Shown piece after piece: positions 50,635-56,914 of a stretch of 64,000 nucleotides of DNA (the first letter of the stretch is position 1; each line of letters begins with the position of its first letter). The translations under genes were made by a program, and so were the position numbers. The notes under the pieces were generated by a model. The model saw only the letters and a list, made by a program, of their open reading frames with translations. It did not search any database and was not told the DNA's origin. This DNA comes from an uncultured Eubacterium sp. (GTDB lineage: Bacteria > Bacillota > Clostridia > Lachnospirales > Lachnospiraceae). Where the stretch lies: the NCBI GenBank assembly GCA_958446835.1, contig CAUCXT010000001.1, positions 62,001 to 126,000 of the forward strand, given 5' to 3'.

Positions 50635-50658
50635 TGCTGTTCTCCATTTCACTGATTT

Positions 50659-51987
50659 TTATTTTACAAGCTGCTCCGCTTTCACAAACACAACTGTTAT
50701 TCTAGTACCAATATCAGGTCTGGTCAAGATGTTAAAGTATCCGTTGTGTCTGTCGACTATCCACTTGGCAATGGAAAGCCCAAGCCCGGTTCCGCCTGTC
50801 TTGTGTTCCCGCGCCTCATCGGAACGGTAAAAACGCTCAAAAATATGTTCAACATCCGCCTCATGCATGCCTATTCCATTGTCCTGCACACTGAAAAATA
50901 CCCCATCCGCTTTCTTCCCGGTGCGTATGGTTATGGTATCACCCTTCTGTGTATACTTAGCCGCATTGTCTATAAGTATTCTTGCACACTGCTTTATCAT
51001 AGATACATCGCCGCTCATCTGCGCCGGCTCCCCGATAAACTCATACTCATGCTCAGTGTCAATCATCTTTGACTCCTCAAAGACCTCTCCCATGAGTTCA
51101 TCAAGCTGTATATTCTCAATCTGTAGGTTATTTCTTCCGCTATCGCCCCTGGCAAGGAAAAGAAGCTGCTCCACAAGCTTCTGCATGTGCTCCGACTCAT
51201 TCTTAATCGCATCTATTGACTCATCAAGAATGCTCTCATCCTCCTTGCCCCAACGGTCAAGCATATCGGCATAGCCTCTTATAACGGCTATCGGCGTCCT
51301 AAGCTCATGGGAGGCATCCGACACAAAACGTGACTGCTGTCTGTAGGTATCCCTCATCCTATCAAGCAGATGATTAAGTGCATTTTCAATGCCCTGAAGC
51401 TCCTTATTATCTGTATTGATTTTAGTATCAAGTGACGCTGTGTTGACATTCTCTATCGCCGCCTCAAGGCTTTTAAAATTGTGCTGGTTATAAGCCATGT
51501 TCGTCAACTTCTCCGTCTTTTTCGCCATTTCCCTGATTGGCAGGAGCTTATCATTAATATTATTTTTCATATTTGCGGACATCACAAGCACTGAAAAAAA
51601 TTGCACCACCAGAATCGCCGCGCCCACAATAATTACAACCCGCGCCTCGTTACTGCTTATACTGAGTGACTGTGTATTTCCATTCTCGTCTGTCATATTA
51701 TACTTAAAAAAATCACTTCCGATATTCCATTCGACACTGCGCCGCGTCCCCGCTTTAAATGTCCCAAGCGCCGTCTTTTCTGCTATAAAAAGTCCAAGCA
51801 CAACAGCCACAACGCAGATAAGCACATCCATTTTCAGGATGTGCCACACAAATCTGCCGACAAATGAAGCATTGATACGCCTTGCAATCGAATACATCTT
51901 CTTCGCGCTGTTAGGCTGTCCCTTTGCCTCTGTCTGTGCTTTATTTTCATCTGCTGCGCTATACTCACTGTTCATCTTTGATGACAT
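50659..51987 (-). CDS. Sensor histidine kinase (OmpR-system partner)
   Basis: The protein is 442 residues from ATG 51987, which has GGAG upstream and overlaps the regulator stop by 23 bases; an ATG four codons later is an alternative. It has two membrane helices (near residues 55-75 and 115-140) that bracket a small extracellular loop, then a HAMP-like linker. The HisKA domain has phospho-acceptor His in VSDASHELRTPIAVIRGY. The ATPase has ILIDNAAKYT, VQDNGIGMHE and GGTGLGLSIAKWIVDRH. All boxes are intact. It pairs with the overlapping response regulator. The signal is unknown. Confidence 0.94.
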   Translation of the reverse strand: MSSKMNSEYSAADENKAQTEAKGQPNSAKKMYSIARRINASFVGRFVWHILKMDVLICVVAVVLGLFIAEKTALGTFKAGTRRSVEWNIGSDFFKYNMTDENGNTQSLSISSNEARVVIIVGAAILVVQFFSVLVMSANMKNNINDKLLPIREMAKKTEKLTNMAYNQHNFKSLEAAIENVNTASLDTKINTDNKELQGIENALNHLLDRMRDTYRQQSRFVSDASHELRTPIAVIRGYADMLDRWGKEDESILDESIDAIKNESEHMQKLVEQLLFLARGDSGRNNLQIENIQLDELMGEVFEESKMIDTEHEYEFIGEPAQMSGDVSMIKQCARILIDNAAKYTQKGDTITIRTGKKADGVFFSVQDNGIGMHEADVEHIFERFYRSDEAREHKTGGTGLGLSIAKWIVDRHNGYFNILTRPDIGTRITVVFVKAEQLVK

Positions 51988-52654
51988 ACCCCACTCCTCT
52001 GACCGTTGATATAAGCTTAATTCCGAATGCATCATCTATCTTGGTGCGGATATAACGCACATATACATCTATAACATTAGTCTCCCCTGAGTAATCATAT
52101 CCGCATACCTTCTCAAGCAATATGTCCCTGCTCATAACTATATTCTTATTCTCAAGCATATATTCAAGAAGTGAGAACTCTCTGTGAGTCAATTCCACAA
52201 GCTCTGTGTCAACCCTGACCTCATGTCTTGCCTTGTCAAGGCTGACCCTCCCGCATGAAAGTACATCGGATTTCGGATGTATAACTGCCATATCTGATGA
52301 TTTTTTCAGTGCAACTCTTATTCTTGCAAGAAGCTCCTCAATGGCAAAAGGCTTCGTTATGTAATCATCGGCTCCAAGGTCAAGCCCCGAAACCTTATCC
52401 ATGACCGCATCCCTCGCCGTCACCATAATTACAGGCATATTGCTTGACCTCCTGAGCCTTCTTAGAAGCTCCATTCCATTGAGCTCCGGCAGCATGACAT
52501 CAAGCAGCATTAAATCGTATTTTCCGCTCTCAGCCATGGCAAGCCCTGTTCTCCCATCAACAGCTTTGCCGACTTCATAGCCCTCATGCTTAAGCTCCAG
52601 CTCAATAAACCTTGCAATCTTCTCTTCATCCTCAACAATCAATATAGCAGCCAT
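51965..52654 (-). CDS. OmpR-family response regulator
   Basis: The protein is 229 residues from ATG 52654 behind GAGG. The receiver domain has the acidic pocket VEDEEK, phospho-Asp in DLMLLDVMLPELNG (near residue 53), the conserved Thr in VMVTARD and Lys in YITKPF. The C-terminal winged helix reads LTHREFSLLEYMLENKN and TNVIDVYVRYIRTKID...STVRGVGYVI. It overlaps the kinase gene, which it precedes, so both are translated from one mRNA. The target genes are unknown. Confidence 0.95.
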   Translation of the reverse strand: MAAILIVEDEEKIARFIELELKHEGYEVGKAVDGRTGLAMAESGKYDLMLLDVMLPELNGMELLRRLRRSSNMPVIMVTARDAVMDKVSGLDLGADDYITKPFAIEELLARIRVALKKSSDMAVIHPKSDVLSCGRVSLDKARHEVRVDTELVELTHREFSLLEYMLENKNIVMSRDILLEKVCGYDYSGETNVIDVYVRYIRTKIDDAFGIKLISTVRGVGYVIKDEQ

Positions 52655-52715
52655 ACATTCCTCTTTTTATTTTCACTTTTTTCTCATCAACCACATTCTA
52701 TATCCGGATTTTCAA

Positions 52716-53258
52716 TTAATCTTTGAACTCCTTCTTGATGTTCTCTGTGACATCCGAGGCCTTATCCATCGCCTTGTTAAAAACATCATCCTTCTTAAAT
52801 ACAGGTCCTGAAAATCCATATCTGAATGAGAAGAACAATCCGACAATCAGAAGTGGAACACATACCCAGAATGCAAGTAAGAGTAAAAGAACACATACCG
52901 TGATGGGCATTTTGATTATCTCCTCACCCTTTCTTGTCACATCAAGGAAATTCTCATTGCCAATCTTAATAACCTTGCCTACCCACTTGAAAAACTTCGC
53001 AAGCAAATCGCCGAAGGTAACTCTCTTCGCCTTCACTTCAACGTATTCCTCACTGCCCTCAGGTGCGTTATTAACTGTCGTCGTATAGCTTGAACTGTAC
53101 GGTGCCGACGTCTTTCCAAGATTTTCAAGATATACAACCGCATCTAACATATCAAAATCGCATGCATTAAGTGCCATCTTGGCATCCTCAAGGCTAACCC
53201 CTGTTCTCTGCGATAACTTCATCGCCCTGTCAAATTTCTCTTCACTGCTAAGTTCCAT
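52716..53258 (-). CDS. DUF4342-type protein with UBA-like N-terminus and membrane helices
   Basis: This 180-residue protein starts at ATG (53258) behind GGAGG. Residues 1-48 (RAMKLSQRTGVSLEDAKMALNACDFDMLDAVVYLE) resemble the UBA/TS-N three-helix fold used by EF-Ts. A polar linker, a DUF4342-like segment (VTFGDLLAKFFKWVGKVIKIGNEN) and a hydrophobic double segment (VCVLLLLLAFWVCVPLLIVGLFF) follow, then a charged tail. The role is unknown. A promoter TTGTAA-N18-TATAAT (53285-53314, minus) lies upstream. The two-component genes follow after 61 bases and may be cotranscribed. Confidence 0.75.
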   Translation of the reverse strand: MELSSEEKFDRAMKLSQRTGVSLEDAKMALNACDFDMLDAVVYLENLGKTSAPYSSSYTTTVNNAPEGSEEYVEVKAKRVTFGDLLAKFFKWVGKVIKIGNENFLDVTRKGEEIIKMPITVCVLLLLLAFWVCVPLLIVGLFFSFRYGFSGPVFKKDDVFNKAMDKASDVTENIKKEFKD

Positions 53259-53453
53259 AATTATTTTCCTCCGTTTTCATTTTTATTATATCCTTATGGG
53301 TTGAAGCTTTACAAGTATAATCTCATCAGAGTATGCTATTTTTATATAGCGTCTTTATTTCTGATTCATTATCTCTTGTCGATGGTTATAATATAAACTT
53401 GGAAAATTAATCTAAAAGGAGAGAAAGATTAAATTTAGATTAAATTATAATCA

Positions 53454-53482
53454 TTGAGCCCCTCAATATATTCTGATATAAT
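53454..53482 (+). promoter_or_regulatory. Promoter of the Fst-like toxin mRNA
   Basis: TTGAGC (53454-53459), 17 bases, then TATAAT (53477-53482) with TGA before it (extended -10). The predicted start near 53489 coincides with a 5' hairpin, CTGTTG/CAACAG (53487-53492 with 53508-53513). CACCC at 53496-53500 can pair with the ribosome site GGGTG (53519-53523). Confidence 0.75.
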
Positions 53483-53528
53483 TAAACTGTTGTCGCACCC
53501 ATTCTGGCAACAGAAAGGGGGTGTCTAA

Positions 53529-53624
53529 ATGAAAATCCTTATCTCATTTTTTGTTTCCGTTGTGGCAGGCATAGTCAGCTACTATAGCTGCAAATGGCTA
53601 GACGGCGACAATAGCGACAATTAG
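53529..53624 (+). CDS. Fst/Ldr-like type I toxin peptide
   Basis: This 31-residue peptide starts at ATG 53529 with a GGGGG ribosome site seven bases upstream. It has a short start (MKIL), one hydrophobic helix, then Lys-Trp-Leu-Asp and an acidic tail (KWLDGDNSDN). It aligns without gaps from the central Gly onward with the plasmid pAD1 toxin Fst (Gly-hydrophobic-Val ... basic-hydrophobic-Leu-Asp-acidic); the usual Ala-Pro before the Gly is replaced by Val-Val-Ala. Fst toxins insert in the membrane and are silenced by a short convergent antisense RNA. All other parts of such a locus are present here: opposed promoters, a shared terminator and direct repeats. Toxicity is inferred. Confidence 0.75.
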   Translation: MKILISFFVSVVAGIVSYYSCKWLDGDNSDN

Positions 53625-53647
53625 CCAAAGCGGAAGCTCTACCGTAC

Positions 53648-53724
53648 AAAAAGAGAAGAAACCCCACAAGCTAGCACCTTGTGGGGTTTCGTTTTAGTGT
53701 CTAAATGCCTTATCTCTTTTAGCT
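53648..53724 (-). ncRNA. Predicted antisense RNA (antitoxin) opposing the Fst-like toxin
   Basis: A minus-strand promoter predicts a start near 53724. The RNA would run through direct repeat copy 2 and stop at the shared hairpin with T-rich tail (T5 at 53648-53652), about 75 bases in all. That is close to the size of RNAII in the pAD1 par system. It is complementary to the toxin RNA at the terminator and, through the repeat, at the start region. Confidence 0.7.
53658..53690. terminator. Bidirectional terminator shared by toxin and antisense RNAs
   Basis: A perfect 13-bp stem (53658-53670 with 53678-53690, GAAACCCCACAAG arms, 7-base loop) is followed by GTTTTAG on the plus strand and TTCTCTTTTT on the minus strand. 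Confidence 0.9.
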
Positions 53725-53730
53725 ACCGCC

Positions 53731-53759
53731 ATTATAACATATGCACCAGCCAAAATCAA
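53731..53759 (-). promoter_or_regulatory. Promoter of the antisense RNA
   Basis: On the minus strand TTGATT (53754-53759), 17 bases, and TATAAT (53731-53736). No open reading frame follows; the transcript faces the toxin gene. Confidence 0.8.
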
Positions 53760-53787
53760 GTATTCCCTTTTTTCCAAAAAATATTCT

Positions 53788-53853
53788 TGGGACACTTGGT
53801 GTCAGACCCCTGTCCCAAGCTGGCTGGGACAGGGGTCTGACACCGGTGTCCCA
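53788..53853. repeat. Long REP-like palindrome next to the metal ATPase gene
   Basis: The core is a perfect 20-bp inverted repeat (53798-53817 with 53825-53844, arm GGTGTCAGACCCCTGTCCCA, 7-base loop). It is extended by matching TGGGACAC/GTGTCCCA flanks to 53788 and 53853, where it abuts the ATPase stop codon. The GTCAGACCCC core resembles REP palindromes linked to Y1 (RAYT) transposases in many bacteria. A T6 run eight bases beyond on the minus strand could make it a terminator for the ATPase gene. Confidence 0.75.
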
Positions 53854-55725
53854 CTATTTAATCTTGAGTGCGCGCGTAGCGTTGAGAACCGCAAGCACCA
53901 TGACGCCGACATCGGCGAAGATGGCAACCCACATGTTGGCAATTCCGATTGCGCCAAGCACAAGACATACAAGCTTGACTGCAAGGGCAAATACGATGTT
54001 CTGTCTTACAATCTTGAGGGTTCTTGTGGATATTCTCATGGCAAGTGCAAGCTTGGCAGGGTCATCATCCATTAGGACAACATCCGCCGCTTCAATAGCT
54101 GCATCCGATCCAAGCGCACCCATCGCAACACCGATATCCGCTCTCGAAAGAACCGGCGCATCGTTGATACCATCACCGACGAATGCAAGATTCTCCTTCG
54201 CACCCTTCTCACCAAGAAGTCTCTCAACCTGTGCGACCTTGTCTGCCGGAAGAAGCTCGCTGTGTATCTCATCAAGACCAAGCTCTGTTCCCACACGCTG
54301 TGCGGTCTTGGCTGTGTCTCCTGTGAGCATTACAGTCTTTATGCCGCCTGCCTTAAGACCGGCTATAGCCTCCTTTGATGTTGGCTTAACTACATCCGAT
54401 ATGGTAATGCAGCCGGCATACACGCCATCTATTGCAACATATACCGCTGTTCCGTCGTCATGCTCCAATGTGACAGAAGCGCCGACCTTGTTCATAAGCT
54501 TAACATTACCTGCGGCGACCTTTTTACCGTCAACCACTGCCTTTACGCCGTGGCCTGCGACCTCCTCGATGTCGCTCACACGCTCAAGTTCAAGCTTATT
54601 CGCATAAGCCTTTTTAAGGCTGAGACTTATAGGATGACTTGAACCGCTCTCAGCGTATGCGGCATAGTATAAAAGCTCATCCTGTGAAAAACCGTTCTCC
54701 GGATAATTTCCGGTGACCTCGAACACACCCTTAGTTAGTGTTCCGGTCTTATCAAATACAATGTATTTCGTGTCCGCAAGAGCCTCAAGATAATTAGAGC
54801 CCTTGACAAGGATACCATTTGTCGAAGCACAGCCGATTCCACCAAAGAAGCTGAGCGGAATGGAGATTACAAGCGCACATGGACAGCTTATAACAAGGAA
54901 TGTGAGTGCTCTTATAATCCATGTCTGCCATGCAGCCGGATTACCGATTATCAGGTTAAAAATCGGTGGTATGAGCGCAAGTGCAAGTGCACTGTAGCAT
55001 ACCGCAGGAGTGTAATACTTGGCAAACTTCGTTATAAAGTTCTCAGACCTTGACTTCTTAAGACTTGAATTCTCAACAAGGTCAAGTATCTTCGATACTG
55101 TGGAATCTCCAAACTCTTTTGTAGTGCGGATATGGATTGTTCCTGTAAGATTGATACATCCGCTTATAACCTCGTCGCCGCATACAGCGTCCCTTGGAAC
55201 ACTCTCACCTGTGAGTGCGCTTGTGTTGAGTGATGTATTTCCCTCTATTATCACGCCATCAATAGGAACCTTCTCCCCGGGATTTACAACTATCGTAGTT
55301 CCAATCTCAACCTCATCCGGATCAACCTTCTCAATCTGACCATCGACAACAATATTCGCATAATCCGGTCTGATATCCATAAGTGCTGCAATGTTCTTTC
55401 TGCTCTTTCCGACTGCAACGCTCTGGAAAAGCTCTCCTATCTGGTAGAAAAGCATAACCGCAACACCCTCGCGGAACTCTCCAAGTGCAATCGCGCCCAC
55501 CGTGGCAACAGCCATAAGAAAATTCTCGTCAAAAACCTGTCTCTTTAATATTCCCTTCCACGCCTTCTTTAGTATATCGTAGCCTATAACAAAATACGGT
55601 ACCATATAGAGTACAGCTGCAATCCACACGTTCAAATCAAGTACCTTCTCAAGCACTGTCACAGCCACAACCAGCACCGCAGAAATTATTATTCTGTATA
55701 ATATTGTTTTCTGTTTTTTATTCAT
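53854..55725 (-). CDS. P1B-type heavy-metal efflux ATPase
   Basis: This 623-residue integral membrane pump starts at ATG (55725) behind GAGG. The metal site CPC is in ISCPCALVISIPLSFFGG. The phosphorylation motif is FDKTGTLTKG, the HP locus is SSHPISLSLKKA, and the hinge is GDGINDAPVLSRADIG. The N-terminus begins directly with the first membrane helices, so the usual HMA domain is missing here and is supplied by a separate 72-residue gene upstream. The ArsR regulator and CPC motif suggest Zn, Cd or Pb export. The stop codon touches a long palindrome. Confidence 0.94.
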   Translation of the reverse strand: MNKKQKTILYRIIISAVLVVAVTVLEKVLDLNVWIAAVLYMVPYFVIGYDILKKAWKGILKRQVFDENFLMAVATVGAIALGEFREGVAVMLFYQIGELFQSVAVGKSRKNIAALMDIRPDYANIVVDGQIEKVDPDEVEIGTTIVVNPGEKVPIDGVIIEGNTSLNTSALTGESVPRDAVCGDEVISGCINLTGTIHIRTTKEFGDSTVSKILDLVENSSLKKSRSENFITKFAKYYTPAVCYSALALALIPPIFNLIIGNPAAWQTWIIRALTFLVISCPCALVISIPLSFFGGIGCASTNGILVKGSNYLEALADTKYIVFDKTGTLTKGVFEVTGNYPENGFSQDELLYYAAYAESGSSHPISLSLKKAYANKLELERVSDIEEVAGHGVKAVVDGKKVAAGNVKLMNKVGASVTLEHDDGTAVYVAIDGVYAGCITISDVVKPTSKEAIAGLKAGGIKTVMLTGDTAKTAQRVGTELGLDEIHSELLPADKVAQVERLLGEKGAKENLAFVGDGINDAPVLSRADIGVAMGALGSDAAIEAADVVLMDDDPAKLALAMRISTRTLKIVRQNIVFALAVKLVCLVLGAIGIANMWVAIFADVGVMVLAVLNATRALKIK

Positions 55726-55925
55726 AAAAGCCTCTTTTCTGAGCCAAAATAAAATCTATATGCCCTCTTCATCCGTAAACAAATGTGCCGGATAGTAAAT
55801 CTGCTGCCGGCGCCGGGCACCGACAGCAAATATTCAAATCAATGTCTGCATTGACACTTTCCGTATTTCAGAGCCATAAGCAGCTAAGCCATCAAAATGT
55901 GGCATAGCAGTCGCAACGAATCTGC
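55726..55925 (-). other. Spacer with two hairpins between HMA and ATPase genes
   Basis: Two imperfect stems are visible: 55883-55891 with 55900-55908 (8 of 9 paired) and a GC-rich one at about 55802-55828 (13 positions, two G-U). Neither has a T-run. They may set the relative mRNA levels of chaperone and pump, or terminate weakly. Confidence 0.4.
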
Positions 55926-56144
55926 TTAAAGCTCTATAACACAGTCATCCTCAACCTTCTTGCAGTTAGCGTAAGCTTCCTTCATAACTGCGTCGACATC
56001 TGCGCCATCCTCAAATTCAACCTTAAGCTTAAGTGTCATAAAGCTTAATGAAGCGTCCTTAACTCCCTTAGTGTTCTTAACTGCCTCCTCCATCTTAGCT
56101 GCACAATTAGGGCAATCAACCTCTACATTGTATGTCTTTTTCAT
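55926..56144 (-). CDS. Stand-alone HMA metal-binding protein
   Basis: This 72-residue cytosolic protein starts at ATG (56144) behind AGGAGG. It has the HMA ferredoxin-like fold. The metal motif is near the start, VDCPNCAAKMEEA (CxxC at residues about 11-14, with Asp before it). A preceding DC, rather than the TC or MTC of copper chaperones, fits the Zn/Cd type seen in ZntA and CadA N-domains. The C-terminal CKKVEDDC adds two further Cys. It lies between the ArsR regulator and the ATPase gene, which lacks this domain, so it probably acts as the pump's detached metal-binding domain. Confidence 0.9.
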   Translation of the reverse strand: MKKTYNVEVDCPNCAAKMEEAVKNTKGVKDASLSFMTLKLKVEFEDGADVDAVMKEAYANCKKVEDDCVIEL

Positions 56145-56249
56145 GGTAAAATCCTCCTAGTAAATTTAATATTTTTTATAGTAACCATCCGATATCCAAT
56201 TTTTAAATATCCGATACCGGATTATTACATATGTTACATGTGTTATATC

Positions 56250-56609
56250 TTATTCCTCTACATGTTCCATTCCCATGCTGAGAATGTTTCTCACATGCTC
56301 ATCATCAAGGGCATAGAAAATTATCTTACCTTCCCTGCGGAACCTGACCAGCTTCGCATCCTTGAGAATCCTTAGCTGGTGGCTCACCGCCGACTGTCCA
56401 AGATTCAAAAGCTGCGCGATATCGTTCACACACAACTCGCTCTCAAACAGAGCATACAGTATTCTTATTCTCGTCGAATCCCCGAACACCTTGAAAAGCT
56501 CTGCAAGGTCATACAGATACTCATCGTCCGGCTGCTGTTCCAATACCCGCTTCACTACATCTTCATGTGCTGCCAGGAATTCATTCTGGTCTCCGGTGTT
56601 GTCTGCCAT
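56250..56609 (-). CDS. ArsR/SmtB-family metal-responsive repressor
   Basis: This 119-residue protein starts at ATG (56609) behind GGAGGAG. The winged helix reads LAELFKVFGDSTRIRILYALFESELCVNDIAQLLNLGQSAVSHQLRILKDAKLV. Possible metal ligands are Cys in ELCV (alpha-3 site) and Asp-His plus His-Glu in the last helix (DDEHVRNILSMGMEHVEE), the alpha-5 zinc site of SmtB/CzrA. Zn/Cd sensing is therefore likely. It is first in the operon with HMA and ATPase genes and probably represses from TGTTCAT-type repeats around its own promoter. Confidence 0.92.
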   Translation of the reverse strand: MADNTGDQNEFLAAHEDVVKRVLEQQPDDEYLYDLAELFKVFGDSTRIRILYALFESELCVNDIAQLLNLGQSAVSHQLRILKDAKLVRFRREGKIIFYALDDEHVRNILSMGMEHVEE

Positions 56610-56717
56610 CTAACTCCTCCTCTCTTCGCAAGTAATTATTATGTATATGCAAAACGCTGTTTATGAATACCGTGCGCTGCACAATTACCTATAACGGTAA
56701 TATTACATATTAGTGTT

Positions 56718-56766
56718 TGTTCATCTGTTCATATCTTTATTATATTCATATATGTTCAGATGTCAA
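56718..56766 (-). promoter_or_regulatory. Promoter and operator region of the metal-efflux operon
   Basis: On the minus strand TTGACA (56761-56766), 16 bases, TATAAT (56739-56744) form a near-consensus promoter. TGTTCAT occurs at 56718-56724 and 56726-56732, and TGTTCA at 56753-56758 (plus-strand reading), flanking the -10. TGAACA-type half sites are typical of ArsR/SmtB operators. Confidence 0.7.
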
Positions 56767-56862
56767 TATGTTTTTATTATTTTCTTTGAATCCACAATTT
56801 TTACAGCATCAATTTTTTCCATTTTCAACATACTAAGATGTATTATACTTTTTTACGCAGAA

Positions 56863-56890
56863 AAAGCCATGCATTTCCCTGCACGGCTTT
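56863..56890 (-). terminator. Terminator of the surface-protein operon
   Basis: An 11-bp stem (56863-56873 with 56880-56890) lies 24 bases after the stop of the 1200-residue protein; on the minus strand it ends in GGCTTTTT. Confidence 0.75.
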
Positions 56891-56914
56891 CTCCGTTTTT
56901 CTTCATCCTTTTTT

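Larger units (their letters stand above)
53521..53720 (+). repeat. Direct repeat pair (53521-53550 and 53697-53720) of the toxin-antitoxin locus
   Basis: Copy 1 (53521-53550) spans the toxin start codon: GTGTCTAAATG, five extra bases, CCTTATCTC, one extra base, TTTT. Copy 2 (53697-53720) has GTGTCTAAATG, CCTTATCTC, TTTT with no interruption. Copy 2 is transcribed on the minus strand at the 5' end of the predicted antisense RNA, which can therefore pair with the toxin initiation region. Confidence 0.9.

Noticed and set aside
53529..53624. Reading the 31-codon ORF as a chance open frame.
   Set aside because: Strong promoter, ribosome site, Fst-like pattern, direct repeats, shared terminator and opposed promoter all agree.
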